A DNA stretch of 64,000 nucleotides from Oscillospiraceae bacterium (GCA_902795045.1 CADBJU010000021.1:56143-120142), one strand, 5' to 3'; positions 42,125 to 50,533 are shown, numbered from the stretch's first letter. Numbers and translations are program-made. Notes: generated from the sequence alone by a model not told the origin.

Positions 42125-42153
42125 ATTTTAGCAGGATTCGTCAGGGGTGTCAA
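42125..42153 (-). promoter_or_regulatory. Near-consensus promoter of the potA leader
   Basis: Minus strand TTGACA (42153-42148), 17 bp, TAAAAT (42130-42125). It places transcription start near 42118, about 375 nt before the potA ATG. Confidence 0.88.
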
Positions 42154-42180
42154 TGATTACTTTTCAACAAATATCCCCAC

Positions 42181-42348
42181 TCATGGTTGGAGAATATAGG
42201 AGATTTGATGCTGTTTCAGGTATTCTTCAAGCGCCTCATCCTCCGGGCAGAGCACCACCGCGTCGGAGAAAGACGCTGGCAGGCTTTGGACCGTTGACGG
42301 AAGCTCCACCGTTTTGAGCGCCGGGATATTGCGCTCCCCCGCCCACGC
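42181..42348 (-). pseudogene. C-terminal remnant of a leucine-rich-repeat (LRR_5/BspA-type) protein
   Basis: Directly after the truA stop, another minus-strand frame reads NIPALKTVELPSTVQSLPAS then a tail ending QISYILQP and TGA at 42183-42181. The PALKTVELPSTVQSLP pattern is the BspA-like LRR_5 repeat with its terminal extension. There is no start codon or upstream repeat, so this is about 50 codons of a gene whose 5' part has been lost. Confidence 0.6.
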
Positions 42349-43089
42349 TCAATAGCGCACGTCCCATAGGATCAGTCCCTGAGCCGGGGCCGTGAAGCCC
42401 GCCTGTTCCCGGTCAAGGCTTTCAAGCGCAGCCGAAACGCTCTGGGCGCTGCGCTGCCCGCTGCCGACCTCGAGGAGCGTACCTGTGAGGATGCGAACCA
42501 TATTATAGAGAAAGCCGCTGCCGGTGAACGTCAGACGCACTTCCCCGCCCGCACGTTCGATTTCAATGGCTTTCAGCTCCCTTACGGCGGATTTTTTCAT
42601 GTGCTTATTCGAGCAGAAGGCGGAAAAGTCATGCTCCCCCAGCAGCAGCGCCGCAGCCTCCCGCATGGCGTCCAGATCCAGCGGGGCGGAATAAACGTAA
42701 AGATACCTCCGCTCAAAGACGTTCGGCTCCTCGCTGTTCCAGACGCGGTAGACGTAGGTTTTCTCCCGGCAGTTTAGCCTTGCGTGAAATCTGGGCGGTG
42801 CCTCCGCCAGCGTGACAGCCCCGATATCCTCGGGGAGATATTTACGTAATTCTGTTAACATAAAATTGGTGTCATAATCCGTATCCGCTTTGAAGGAGCA
42901 CACCTGGCACCTTGCGTGTACGCCCGCGTCCGTACGCCCGGAGGCGGCAAGCTCCACCGGCTCGCCGAGCATGCGCTTGAGCAGGCCCTCCATTCTCTCC
43001 TGGATGGTGTTGTCGGTGTTCCCCTGCCGCTGCCAGCCGCGGTAGCGCGTGCCGTCATAGCAGAGCGTGAGTCTGAAATTGCGCGTCAT
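42349..43089 (-). CDS. truA: tRNA pseudouridine(38-40) synthase TruA
   Basis: A 246-residue enzyme isomerising uridines in the anticodon arm. RLTLCYDGTRYRGWQRQ is the TruA N-terminus; the catalytic Asp is in AASGRTDAGVHARCQV, and FTGSGFLYNMVRILTGTLLEVG is the C-terminal signature (two parts). ATG 43089 is chosen because AGGAG lies 6 bases upstream; extensions to 43167 lack a ribosome site. Length is normal. Confidence 0.95.
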   Translation of the reverse strand: MTRNFRLTLCYDGTRYRGWQRQGNTDNTIQERMEGLLKRMLGEPVELAASGRTDAGVHARCQVCSFKADTDYDTNFMLTELRKYLPEDIGAVTLAEAPPRFHARLNCREKTYVYRVWNSEEPNVFERRYLYVYSAPLDLDAMREAAALLLGEHDFSAFCSNKHMKKSAVRELKAIEIERAGGEVRLTFTGSGFLYNMVRILTGTLLEVGSGQRSAQSVSAALESLDREQAGFTAPAQGLILWDVRY

Positions 43090-43288
43090 AGACATCTCCT
43101 GTTTGTTTGATAAGGGCAGTTTATACGTTTTTCGCTTGTTTTGCAAGCCGCGATTCCCCTCTTGCACGATTGGGAATTTGGTGGTATCTTAGTGACGTTT
43201 CAGAAATTCACAGTTTTTTGATACATTGCCGTCTCGTTGTGGTAAAATTACAAAGTATGAATCCTGAAGAAAGCGACGGCGGAGCCTC

Positions 43289-43693
43289 ATGAGAGAAAAA
43301 CTGATGCGTTTCATGGTCGGGAGAAACGGCAACGATCAACTGAATCTGTTTCTGTATGCCGTGGACGCGGTGCTGCTCATTGCGGCGACGCTCATCGGCG
43401 GACAGGTCGGGCGCTGGATGTTCGTGGCCGTTCTGGCCCTGCTGGGCTATATCTACTTCCGCATGTTCTCGCGCAACCTCACCAGGCGGCGTGAGGAGAA
43501 CGGGAAGTTCCTGCGCCTGCTCTACAGCGTGCAGGCCGGGCTCAAGATCCGCAGGGAGAAATGGGTGCAGCGTAAGGACTACAAGTTCTTCACCTGTCCC
43601 TCCTGCAAGACCACGCTGCGCGTACCGCGCGGCAACGGCAAGATCAAGATCGTCTGCCGCAAGTGCGGCAATTCGTTTACGGGGAAAAGCTGA
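43289..43693 (+). CDS. Small membrane protein with C-terminal zinc ribbon
   Basis: A 134-residue protein. Two helices (about residues 22-40 and 44-60) are followed by a basic linker and a zinc-ribbon-like end, FTCPSCKTTLRVPRGNGKIKIVCRKCGNSF (CPSC and CRKC, given here as landmarks at residues 103-106 and 124-127). The function is unknown. Its stop shares one base with the start of the DUF5685 gene (TGATG), and a J-domain gene follows. The three genes form an operon, perhaps in membrane-linked protein quality control (inference). Confidence 0.7.
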   Translation: MREKLMRFMVGRNGNDQLNLFLYAVDAVLLIAATLIGGQVGRWMFVAVLALLGYIYFRMFSRNLTRRREENGKFLRLLYSVQAGLKIRREKWVQRKDYKFFTCPSCKTTLRVPRGNGKIKIVCRKCGNSFTGKS

Positions 43694-44538
43694 TGTTCGG
43701 GTATCTGGTTGCGGCGACAAAGGTCCTGGAAAACGAGGACCTTGCGCGTTATAAATCCGTATACTGCGGCCTGTGCAGAAGTCTCAGCCGCTGCTTCGGG
43801 CAGACCGCCCGCCTCACGCTGAATTTTGACATGACCTTCCTCGTGCTCCTGCTCGGTTCCCTGTATGAGCCCGAGGAGGAGCGTGGCGATCAGACCTGCG
43901 TCCGCCACCCCATCGAGGCCCATCCCTACGCCATGAGCGAGCTCACGGACTACGCGGCGCATATGAACATCGCCATGGCCTACCTCAAGTGTCTGGACGA
44001 CTGGAAGGACGACAAGCGCTTGACCGCCTGGGCCGAGGCCAGGACCTTGAAGGCCGGGTACGAAACCGTGAAGGCGAAATACCCCCGCCAGTGCGGCGCG
44101 ATCGAGCAGGCGCTGAAAGAGCTCTCCGCCCTGGAAGACGCGGGCCGTGAGGACCCGGACGCGGCTGCCGCATGCTTCGGGGCCATGATGCGCGAGATTT
44201 TTGTTTTTAACGAAGACCGCTGGGCGGAGTCCCTGCGGAACATGGCCGACGCCCTCGGGCGCTTTGTCTATCTGCTGGATGCGGCGATCGACCTGGAGGA
44301 CGATGTCTCCCACGGCAGCTACAATCCCTTCCGCAGCTTTGCCGGAGACGCGGACAACGGGGAGCGCTTCCGCGACATATTGCGCATGCAGCTCGGCGAG
44401 TGCATTTTCTGGTTTGACAGGCTGCCCCTGGTGCAGGATGTGAACCTTCTGAAAAACATCCTGTGCGTAGGCTTATGGGCGGCATTTAATCAAAAATACA
44501 TGGGAGAGGATCCTAAAGATGGTTCAGGACCCGTATAA
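43693..44538 (+). CDS. DUF5685 family protein
   Basis: A 281-residue helical protein. [20 protein letters not shown], then [19 protein letters not shown], with paired cysteines, and [15 protein letters not shown] are typical of DUF5685. Further motifs are [12 protein letters not shown] and [13 protein letters not shown], aspartate-rich helices that resemble the metal-binding helices of isoprenoid-synthase-like folds (inference). Activity is unknown. It is coupled to the upstream zinc-ribbon gene, and its end overlaps the J-domain gene by 20 bases. Confidence 0.75.
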   Translation: MFGYLVAATKVLENEDLARYKSVYCGLCRSLSRCFGQTARLTLNFDMTFLVLLLGSLYEPEEERGDQTCVRHPIEAHPYAMSELTDYAAHMNIAMAYLKCLDDWKDDKRLTAWAEARTLKAGYETVKAKYPRQCGAIEQALKELSALEDAGREDPDAAAACFGAMMREIFVFNEDRWAESLRNMADALGRFVYLLDAAIDLEDDVSHGSYNPFRSFAGDADNGERFRDILRMQLGECIFWFDRLPLVQDVNLLKNILCVGLWAAFNQKYMGEDPKDGSGPV

Positions 44539-45202
44539 AGTACTGGGCGTGTCCCCGGACGCCTCCGACGAGGAGGTCAAGAAGGCCTATCGCGATCTGA
44601 CAAAGAAATACCACCCCGACCTGAACCCGGATGATCCGAAGGCCGCCGAGAAGATGAACGACATCAACGCCGCCTACGACCAGATCAAGAACGGGAACGT
44701 GCAGCAGGGTGCACCCGGCTACGGTCCCGGCTATGGCCCGGGATACGGCGCCGGCTACGGCGCGGCGGGAGCGTACCAGCAGCAGTACGGTTACAGCGGC
44801 CGGACGGATTATTACAACGCCCAGGCCCGGCAGACCGAGCGCAGCGAGTACACCGCGGCTCGGAATTTCATGCGCAACGGCATGTACCGCGAGGCGCTCA
44901 ACGCCCTGTCCGGTGTCCCCGAGGAGGAGCGCGACGGCAAGTGGTACTACCTCACGGCGGGCGCGAACATGTATCTCGGCAACAAGGTCGCGGCGCTCGA
45001 GCACGCCAAGCGCGCCGTGAGACTCGACCCCAACAACGACGAATACCGGCGGCTTCTTGAGATGCTGCAAAGCGGCGGCGATTTCTACGACAGCTATTCC
45101 AGCGGCTACCAGCGTTCGGTCAACCTCAATCCGATCTGGGTGTGGCTCTGCGCCGCCTCTCTCTGCACGGGCGGGCGCCTGCCGCTTCTGTGCTGCTGCT
45201 GA
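44519..45202 (+). CDS. J-domain (DnaJ-like) protein with TPR and cysteine-rich C-terminus
   Basis: A 227-residue co-chaperone. The J domain spans residues 4-62 with the Hsp70-stimulating HPD at 32-34. A Gly/Tyr/Ala-rich repeat (about 65-90) leads to a TPR-like segment ([20 protein letters not shown] onward). A tail ends in a cysteine cluster ([13 protein letters not shown] then LLCCC), perhaps metal-binding or acylated. It ends the zinc-ribbon/DUF5685/J operon and probably recruits DnaK to a membrane-near client (inference). Confidence 0.85.
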   Translation: MVQDPYKVLGVSPDASDEEVKKAYRDLTKKYHPDLNPDDPKAAEKMNDINAAYDQIKNGNVQQGAPGYGPGYGPGYGAGYGAAGAYQQQYGYSGRTDYYNAQARQTERSEYTAARNFMRNGMYREALNALSGVPEEERDGKWYYLTAGANMYLGNKVAALEHAKRAVRLDPNNDEYRRLLEMLQSGGDFYDSYSSGYQRSVNLNPIWVWLCAASLCTGGRLPLLCCC

Positions 45203-45214
45203 GAAAGTGTGCAA

Positions 45215-45262
45215 AACACCCCTGCGAACTGTTGCATGTTCGCAGGGGTGTTGTCTGTTTAT
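45215..45262. terminator. Terminator between convergent J-domain and IIC-like genes
   Basis: Stem ACACCCCTGCGAAC / GTTCGCAGGGGTGT, T-rich on the plus side. Serves both converging genes. Confidence 0.8.
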
Positions 45263-45264
45263 CC

Positions 45265-46338
45265 TTATGCGAGGGTCAGGTCTCCGTCCTTCACCCAGCC
45301 GAGCTTACGGCAGACGGCGTTCAGAAGCGGGCAGAGCACGGCGGGCAGCACAAAGCAGATGAGCAGAAGTCCCAGCCAGTCGAAGGCCGTGGGGCTGATG
45401 GCCTGCGCGCCCTTGGCGACAGCCTCGGCGCTCGGGGACACCCAGCCGGTCCACACGCCGATCTGACCGCACAGGCCGCAGGTGCCCATGCCGGAGTTGA
45501 TGGGCGCGCCGTTCATCTCGAGGCGGAAGAGGCAGGTGGCAAGCGGGCCGGTGATCGCCGAGCACACGATGGGGGCGATCCAGACGCGGGGGTTTTTGAT
45601 GATGTTCGGCATCTGGAGCATTGAGGTGCCGAGGCCCTGGGACACGAGGCCGCCCCAGCGGTTTTCCCGAAAGCTCATGACCGCAAAGCCCACCATCTGG
45701 GCGCAGCAGCCCGCGACCGCAGCGCCGCCCGCAAGGCCGGTCAGCTGCAAGACAGAGCAGATGGCGGCAGAGGAGATCGGCAGCGTGAGCGCGATGCCGA
45801 CCAGCACCGACACCGCAATGCCCATCCAGAAGGGCTGGAGCTTCGTGGCCCGGTCGATCATGATGCCGAAGGCGGAGGCAGCCGTGCCGATGGGCGGGGC
45901 AATGAGCTTGGCAAGCGCCACGCCCACAACGATGGTCACAGCAGGCGTCACCAGCAGGTCGATCTTGGTCTCCTTGCTGACGGCCTTGCCGCACTCAGCG
46001 GCGATGATGGCGATGATCAAAACCGCGAGCGGCCCGCCCGCGCCGCCCTCGGCATTGGACGCCCAGCCCACGGCGGCAAGGGAAAAGAGCACCATGGGCG
46101 GCGCCTGCAAAGCGTAGCCGATGGCGACCGCCATCGCGGGGCCGGACACCGCCATAGCATAAGCGCCGATATCAACGAGCATCTGAACGCCGAGCTGCGC
46201 GCCCAGGGTCCTGATGATCGTGCCGATAAGCAGGGAGCAGAAAAGTCCCTGTGCCATCGCGCCGAGGGCGTCGATGCCGTAGCGCTTGCCGGAGAAAACA
46301 ATATTTTTGCGTTTGAGAAACGCGCGAAACTTTTCCAT
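45265..46338 (-). CDS. PTS_EIIC_2-type membrane transporter
   Basis: A 357-residue integral membrane protein of about ten helices, matching the PTS_EIIC_2 (YlxR/regulatory IIC-like) family: FSGKRYGIDALGAMAQGLFC at the start, GIMIDRATKLQPFWMG, LPISSAAI and RLEMNGAPINSGMGTCGLCG. No EIIA or EIIB domain is attached or adjacent, so the substrate and energy source are unclear; family members may be substrate sensors or carriers. The ribosome site and start codon lie within a 13-bp inverted repeat (46336-46370). Confidence 0.8.
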   Translation of the reverse strand: MEKFRAFLKRKNIVFSGKRYGIDALGAMAQGLFCSLLIGTIIRTLGAQLGVQMLVDIGAYAMAVSGPAMAVAIGYALQAPPMVLFSLAAVGWASNAEGGAGGPLAVLIIAIIAAECGKAVSKETKIDLLVTPAVTIVVGVALAKLIAPPIGTAASAFGIMIDRATKLQPFWMGIAVSVLVGIALTLPISSAAICSVLQLTGLAGGAAVAGCCAQMVGFAVMSFRENRWGGLVSQGLGTSMLQMPNIIKNPRVWIAPIVCSAITGPLATCLFRLEMNGAPINSGMGTCGLCGQIGVWTGWVSPSAEAVAKGAQAISPTAFDWLGLLLICFVLPAVLCPLLNAVCRKLGWVKDGDLTLA

Positions 46339-46370
46339 GTTACCATCCTCCCAAAAAGGATGGTAACATG
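46336..46370 (-). promoter_or_regulatory. Hairpin that encloses the ribosome site and start codon of the IIC-like gene
   Basis: Minus strand CATGTTACCATCC, 9-nt loop with GGGA, GGATGGTAACATG. The 3' arm contains the start ATG and the loop/arm contain GGGAGG, so folding in the mRNA would hide both. It could equally be a palindromic operator. Confidence 0.65.
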
Positions 46371-46454
46371 ATACCCGCCGAAGAAAGCTTTGTCAAGGAA
46401 AGCCAAAAGTGTAACAAAGGGCAAATAACAGAACCGTCCCGGCGATGGGACGGT

Positions 46455-46649
46455 TCAAAACCTGTGGTCAATGCCGCTTTGCTTCATGATCTCGTTGGCT
46501 GTATGTCTCGATTTGATTTTTCCGTCAACAGTGACATTGGTATTGGTGATCGGGCTGAACCAGATGTCGTGATCGCCCTTGCCATGACGGACAAAATAGC
46601 AGCCGTACAGCTTCAAAACATCACGGACTTTCTTCTCATATTCAGCCAT
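46455..46649 (-). CDS. HicA-type mRNA interferase toxin
   Basis: A 64-residue protein. The HicA double-stranded-RNA-binding-like fold is marked by YFVRHGKGDHDIWF, with the catalytic histidine in GKGDH, and a C-terminal NEIMKQSGI helix. Such toxins cleave mRNA during stress. It overlaps the end of the upstream antitoxin gene by 8 bases. The order antitoxin-toxin is reversed relative to classical hicAB and fits the DUF1902-HicA arrangement. Confidence 0.85.
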   Translation of the reverse strand: MAEYEKKVRDVLKLYGCYFVRHGKGDHDIWFSPITNTNVTVDGKIKSRHTANEIMKQSGIDHRF

Positions 46650-46866
46650 AGACCGCTACCTGATCGTTTCTCTCGGCGAGAAAGGTGATATTATATGCGG
46701 CATGCTTTTGTCCGTTCAGTTCGTTCAGCTCCGGGATCGCATATTTGACTCTCTCAAGCAGTGCGTCGAAGGACCCGGACTCCAAAACGAGACCGGGCAC
46801 ATCCTCACTTGTCGCTACCCAGACCTCCGCTTCCCTGTCCCAAATCATTTTAACCTTATAACTCAT
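46642..46866 (-). CDS. DUF1902 antitoxin (HicB-like)
   Basis: A 74-residue protein. YKVKMIWDREAEVWVATSED followed by VPGLVLESGSFDALLERVKY is the partial RNase-H-like HicB/DUF1902 fold that blocks the toxin. There is no added DNA-binding domain, so autoregulation may differ from HicB. ATG 46866 has AAAGGA 8 bases upstream; the frame to 46905 lacks one. Confidence 0.83.
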   Translation of the reverse strand: MSYKVKMIWDREAEVWVATSEDVPGLVLESGSFDALLERVKYAIPELNELNGQKHAAYNITFLAERNDQVAVYG

Positions 46867-46990
46867 CGTTTGTTCCTTTCCCTCACAGCAGTCATATACC
46901 GTCAACAGTTTACTCTATCAGTATACCACATTCATTGTGGGAAATCTGTAAAACTTCATCTTTATGATACCCGCCGTCTCCCCTGTTGTC

Positions 46991-47020
46991 AAGCCCGGCG
47001 GAGATCCGCCGGGCTTGTTT
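46991..47020. terminator. Terminator hairpin
   Basis: Stem AAGCCCGGCGGA / TCCGCCGGGCTT, T-rich on the plus side. It lies just after the 56-aa gene on the minus strand and probably ends the dehydratase transcript. Confidence 0.75.
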
Positions 47021-47022
47021 CA

Positions 47023-47193
47023 TTAGATATATTGTTTTCTCTCCAGCCGGTCGTACCACTTTTCAAGAAGCGGGGCGACCATGGCGGTGGCCTTCATGTC
47101 GAGGTTGAAGAAATACATGGTAAAAGTCACCACGAAGAAGCCCAGCACCACCAGCAGGAGCTTAAACAATAAACTCAATATAATTTTTTTCAT
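47023..47193 (-). CDS. Small membrane protein, 56 aa
   Basis: Begins MKKIILSLLFKLLLVVLGFF and forms a single hydrophobic helix (residues 4-26) followed by an amphipathic charged end (KWYDRLERK). GAGGAAAG lies 5 bases before the ATG at 47193 and a terminator follows the stop. It is downstream of the dehydratase pair, separated by a family-D repeat. No family is recognised; the good ribosome site and natural protein composition support a real gene. Confidence 0.65.
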   Translation of the reverse strand: MKKIILSLLFKLLLVVLGFFVVTFTMYFFNLDMKATAMVAPLLEKWYDRLERKQYI

Positions 47194-47237
47194 AGAGCTT
47201 TCCTCTTTCCGTAAATGCCAAAATAGTATTCAAATCC

Positions 47238-47375
47238 GTTATTGAGGGAGCTTTGCTTCCTCAATAACACCATAGGTGAGCAAAGCGAACCCTCGCGCCG
47301 ACCAAGCGCGGCGTATCACGCCTCGCCGTGCGCGATAAGCGCGAGTCAATCAAATGCGAACCGTGTTCGCATTTG
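47238..47375 (-). repeat. Multi-hairpin dispersed element, family D copy 2 (inverted)
   Basis: 138 bp on the minus strand. Hairpin 1 is CAAATGCGAAC/GTTCGCATTTG, the core CTCGCGCTTATCGC is shared with copies 1 and 3, and hairpin 3 is GTTATTGAGG/CCTCAATAAC. It starts 4 bases past the end of the dehydratase gene. Confidence 0.85.
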
Positions 47376-47379
47376 ACGG

Positions 47380-48978
47380 TTAGTATGCCTCATTGTCGGG
47401 GATGTTTTCAAGCGACGGGTCGAGCGGCTCCTCGCGCATGACGGTGCGCATGTAGTTGTTGACCTGGTCGCGGATGGCCTGGCGGGTGAAGACGCGCGGG
47501 TCACACAGATCGTGAGAAACCCACATGACATGGATGCCGCGCGCGCGGCCCTGCTCTTCAAACATGCCGTGCATGCCGGTGAGAGCCTTGCAGGACATAT
47601 GCTCCCACATCATGACCACGTCCGCGTTCATCTTCTCGCACAGATCCCACAGATCGTCCAGCAGCACCTTGTAGCCGCCGTGGGTGTGGTTGCGCATGAT
47701 CATCTCCATGTTCAGCATCGCCATGTCGCGGTAGGCCTGCTCGCGGTTCTCGGGCGTGTCGGTGTCGGCGATCATGTCGGTGTTGATAACAGACAGCATA
47801 TCGGTCAGCGGCACGACGCCCCAGCACTGGACCATCCAGTAGAGCATGTCGATGACGTACTGCGGCTGTACGCCCCAGACGATCGCGCGGTGGCGGTATT
47901 CCTTGGCGTACATGCGCTTGGCCTTGTAGCCCTGCTCGGCAAGCTTTAAGAGCTTGTGGTCGATCTTCACAAAGTTGGGATCGCGGCCGGAGTTGCCCAT
48001 ATAGTTGGTGTCGTTATAGAGGGAGAAGGCCGCGCCGAAGAACTGGGGATAGGGCGTGGAGTTGATCTCCATCTGGGCGATGCGGCAGCGGGTGGCGTCG
48101 TTGACGCGCTTTGCGGCGGCAAAGTACACGTCCCAGTCCCACTTCTCGCCGGTGTGCTTTTCGACGAAGGCGATGGCGTTCTTGATCTCCTGGGCGGCGT
48201 AGTCCATGACGTCCGGCTCCTTGTGACGCAGAGGCGTGGCGAGCTGGAAGGTGGGAATGCCGTACTCGCGGTCGAGGCGCTTGGCGATGATGCCGTTGCC
48301 CATGAGGGAGCCGTCGCAGGTGGTGTTGTTCTGCACCGCGCAGCAGCCCAGGACACAGAAATCGTCCTCGATGGAGATGCCGGCCTCGGCCTCGGGCATG
48401 GGACAGACATCGCCGGGGATGCCGTACTGCTGGGCGATGTCCAGATAGTGCATGACGTTGAACTGATGGAAGATGTTGGAGGCAAACATGGTGGGCACCT
48501 CGCGCAGGATGGTGTGCACCTTGTCGCGGTCAAAGCCCATCATAAAGGTGACCATGGAGTTTTCGTCGGTGATGACGCACTTGTCGGAATAGGCCTTGTC
48601 GTTGCCGACACGGCGGTCGCCGCGGAAGCAGTTGGCGATGGCCTGGGTCACGTCGGCGATGACGAAGTTGAAGGAGGTGTGGGCGATGCGCAGCGCCTCG
48701 CCGCGAAGGCCGATGGTGAACTTGTCCATGCCGTGGGGCACGAAGAGATAGCTCATCATCCAGCGGTAGCGGAAGAAGCCCTTGACGTTGCGCGGGACCA
48801 TGATGAAGCGGCCCAGCACGCTCAACAGGTACAGCCAGCGGGTGTAGTCGTAGAAGGTGTCCTTTACACCGCGCCACTCGCGCCGCGCGCGGACCTTCAG
48901 CTTTTCGTCGTAGATTTTCCCGGGGGACTGTTCACCCGCGCGGGGGACGGGATTGATGATCTTTTCGACAGTCTTCAT
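47380..48978 (-). CDS. 2-hydroxyacyl-CoA dehydratase-family subunit (larger)
   Basis: A 532-residue protein of the HgdB/FldC/BcrC iron-sulfur dehydratase superfamily. PMPEAEAGISIEDDFCVLGC and CDGSLMGNGII supply cysteine ligands for a [4Fe-4S] cluster in the N-terminal domain, and VMMWEHMSCKALTG with VSHDLCDPRVF matches the C-terminal domain. It is longer than characterised subunits (380-480), with an N-terminal extension of about 100 residues. It is cotranscribed with a second subunit. The activating ATPase and CoA-transferase are absent from the window, so the substrate is unknown. Confidence 0.8.
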   Translation of the reverse strand: MKTVEKIINPVPRAGEQSPGKIYDEKLKVRARREWRGVKDTFYDYTRWLYLLSVLGRFIMVPRNVKGFFRYRWMMSYLFVPHGMDKFTIGLRGEALRIAHTSFNFVIADVTQAIANCFRGDRRVGNDKAYSDKCVITDENSMVTFMMGFDRDKVHTILREVPTMFASNIFHQFNVMHYLDIAQQYGIPGDVCPMPEAEAGISIEDDFCVLGCCAVQNNTTCDGSLMGNGIIAKRLDREYGIPTFQLATPLRHKEPDVMDYAAQEIKNAIAFVEKHTGEKWDWDVYFAAAKRVNDATRCRIAQMEINSTPYPQFFGAAFSLYNDTNYMGNSGRDPNFVKIDHKLLKLAEQGYKAKRMYAKEYRHRAIVWGVQPQYVIDMLYWMVQCWGVVPLTDMLSVINTDMIADTDTPENREQAYRDMAMLNMEMIMRNHTHGGYKVLLDDLWDLCEKMNADVVMMWEHMSCKALTGMHGMFEEQGRARGIHVMWVSHDLCDPRVFTRQAIRDQVNNYMRTVMREEPLDPSLENIPDNEAY

Positions 48979-50174
48979 GCTCTCCCACCTCTCTGAATAT
49001 TCTTGATCTCAATGCTCTCCACAAAGGCCTGGACGCGGGTGCGCATCTGGCCGGAGGAGGAGGCTATGTTGTACGGGCGGTCGACCGACAGCACCGGGAA
49101 GCCGAAGTCCGCGTGCAGCATGGCCGAGCCCAGCGTGCGCTCGTAGGCCCAGGGGTCGCAGAACTTGACCTGCTCATAGATGACGCCGTCGGCGTTATAC
49201 TCCTTGGCAAGGTCGGCGACATAGCGCTTGCGGTCGTAGACCTTCTCGAGGTTCATCATGCGCGGACACTGGCAGTTCTGGATATAGTGGCGGCAGACCT
49301 GGGTAAGGGCGTCATCCTCGTCGTTGAGGACGATCTCGGTGCGGCCGGGGTAGGAGCCGAAGCAGAAGCGGTCGCAGCAGACGAAAGCGCCCTGCTCCTC
49401 GATGAGCTTGACGAAGCCGGAATCGTCCACCTCGGAGCCCACCAGCAGGACACGGGCACGCCAGGGCTTGTCGTCCGGCACGCGTGTCCTGAGCTCTTCG
49501 AGGGTCTCCTCGAGCTTGTCAAGGATCAGGTACTTGGGACATACATAGGTAGCCAGACACAGCACATGGAACTCATAGCCCGTGATGCGCGGCTTGTCTT
49601 CCTTGCGAAATTCGCCGATCTGCCGGATGACGCGGCAGAGACGGTTGTGCTTTTCCACCGCCGCGCGGATGGCGGCGTCGGAGGTGTCCACGCCGTAATT
49701 TTCCCGCAGAGGCTTGAGAATGTGGTTTTTACACTGCAGGACGGCGAGGTTCACGTCGTTTTCGGTATTCTTGAAGGCGATCTCCATGTACTCATGGAAG
49801 AACTTTGGGTTGCCCTTGCCCATGGTCTCCAGAAGCTCCATGTTCTCGACGGCGCGGTTGATCATGGTGCAGCCGTCGGGCGTGATGACGCAGTCGGAGA
49901 AATTGAAGCCGCCCTCGATGGCGCGCTCCAGAAGGGCGCGGCTCGGCTCGCACAGAAGGTTTGTCATATAGTAGGTGGCAATGTCCAGCGACCCGGTGTT
50001 CGGTGCGGACAGGCGGATGGAGACGCAGTCGCCCAGATTCAAAAGCGGCTCCGGAACATTCTCGCAGGTGTAGGCCACGCAGATTTTCCCGTCGGCCTTG
50101 GCCTGGGCGATCAGCTCGTTATTGGCCTCCTGCAGGAGCTTTTCAAAATAGTTCAGATATTTCAGATCTCTCAT
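48975..50174 (-). CDS. 2-hydroxyacyl-CoA dehydratase-family subunit (smaller)
   Basis: A 399-residue partner subunit. ICVAYTCENVPEPLLNLGDC carries the N-terminal cysteine pair, VLLVGSEVDDSGFVKLIEEQ and GVIYEQVKFCDPWAYER are the domain-2 hallmarks of HgdC/BcrC-type subunits, and LSVDRPYNIASSSGQMRTRV closes the fold. ATG 50174 is chosen, with GGGGGAGAG about 9 bases upstream; the frame to 50324 is a non-homologous extension. It overlaps the larger subunit by four bases (ATGA). An [Fe-S] heterodimer is expected. Confidence 0.82.
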   Translation of the reverse strand: MRDLKYLNYFEKLLQEANNELIAQAKADGKICVAYTCENVPEPLLNLGDCVSIRLSAPNTGSLDIATYYMTNLLCEPSRALLERAIEGGFNFSDCVITPDGCTMINRAVENMELLETMGKGNPKFFHEYMEIAFKNTENDVNLAVLQCKNHILKPLRENYGVDTSDAAIRAAVEKHNRLCRVIRQIGEFRKEDKPRITGYEFHVLCLATYVCPKYLILDKLEETLEELRTRVPDDKPWRARVLLVGSEVDDSGFVKLIEEQGAFVCCDRFCFGSYPGRTEIVLNDEDDALTQVCRHYIQNCQCPRMMNLEKVYDRKRYVADLAKEYNADGVIYEQVKFCDPWAYERTLGSAMLHADFGFPVLSVDRPYNIASSSGQMRTRVQAFVESIEIKNIQRGGRA

Positions 50175-50433
50175 GTGTCTTGTTCTCTCCCCCACTTTCG
50201 GTCGTATGTTTCCATAGCAGAAAAGGCGGATCACTCCGCCCAATGATGGATATATTTTAAGAAAAAATGAACGAATTGTCAATTGCTTGACAGTCCGGTG
50301 GGGTAAAATGGGGATGTTCACCAATCGAGGCCTGACTCATTTGGTTGATTTTAATAAGACAAAAACGCAGGATGTATAAACAGCATCCCGCGTTTTATCT
50401 TGACATTTTTTCTTGTTTATCAATCATTCAAGC

Positions 50434-50514
50434 TGTCATGGCTTCACGTCAGCGAAGGATCTTTCTCGGTTCATGATGAGGCAGAAGATCCTTCGCTGCG
50501 CTCAGGATGACATG
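50434..50514. repeat. Family-C palindromic element, copy C2
   Basis: Carries CAGCGAAGGATCTTTCTCGG with GAAGATCCTTCGCTGCGCTC and ends CAGGATGACA. It lies in the 360-bp gap between the dehydratase and lipoprotein genes. No gene is seen there. Confidence 0.75.
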
Positions 50515-50533
50515 ACCGAAAGCAGAGGGGCCT

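Noticed and set aside
41926-42153. 75-codon frame in the potA leader
   Set aside because: It starts within the promoter, has no ribosome site and runs through the hairpins; the segment is better explained as structured leader RNA.
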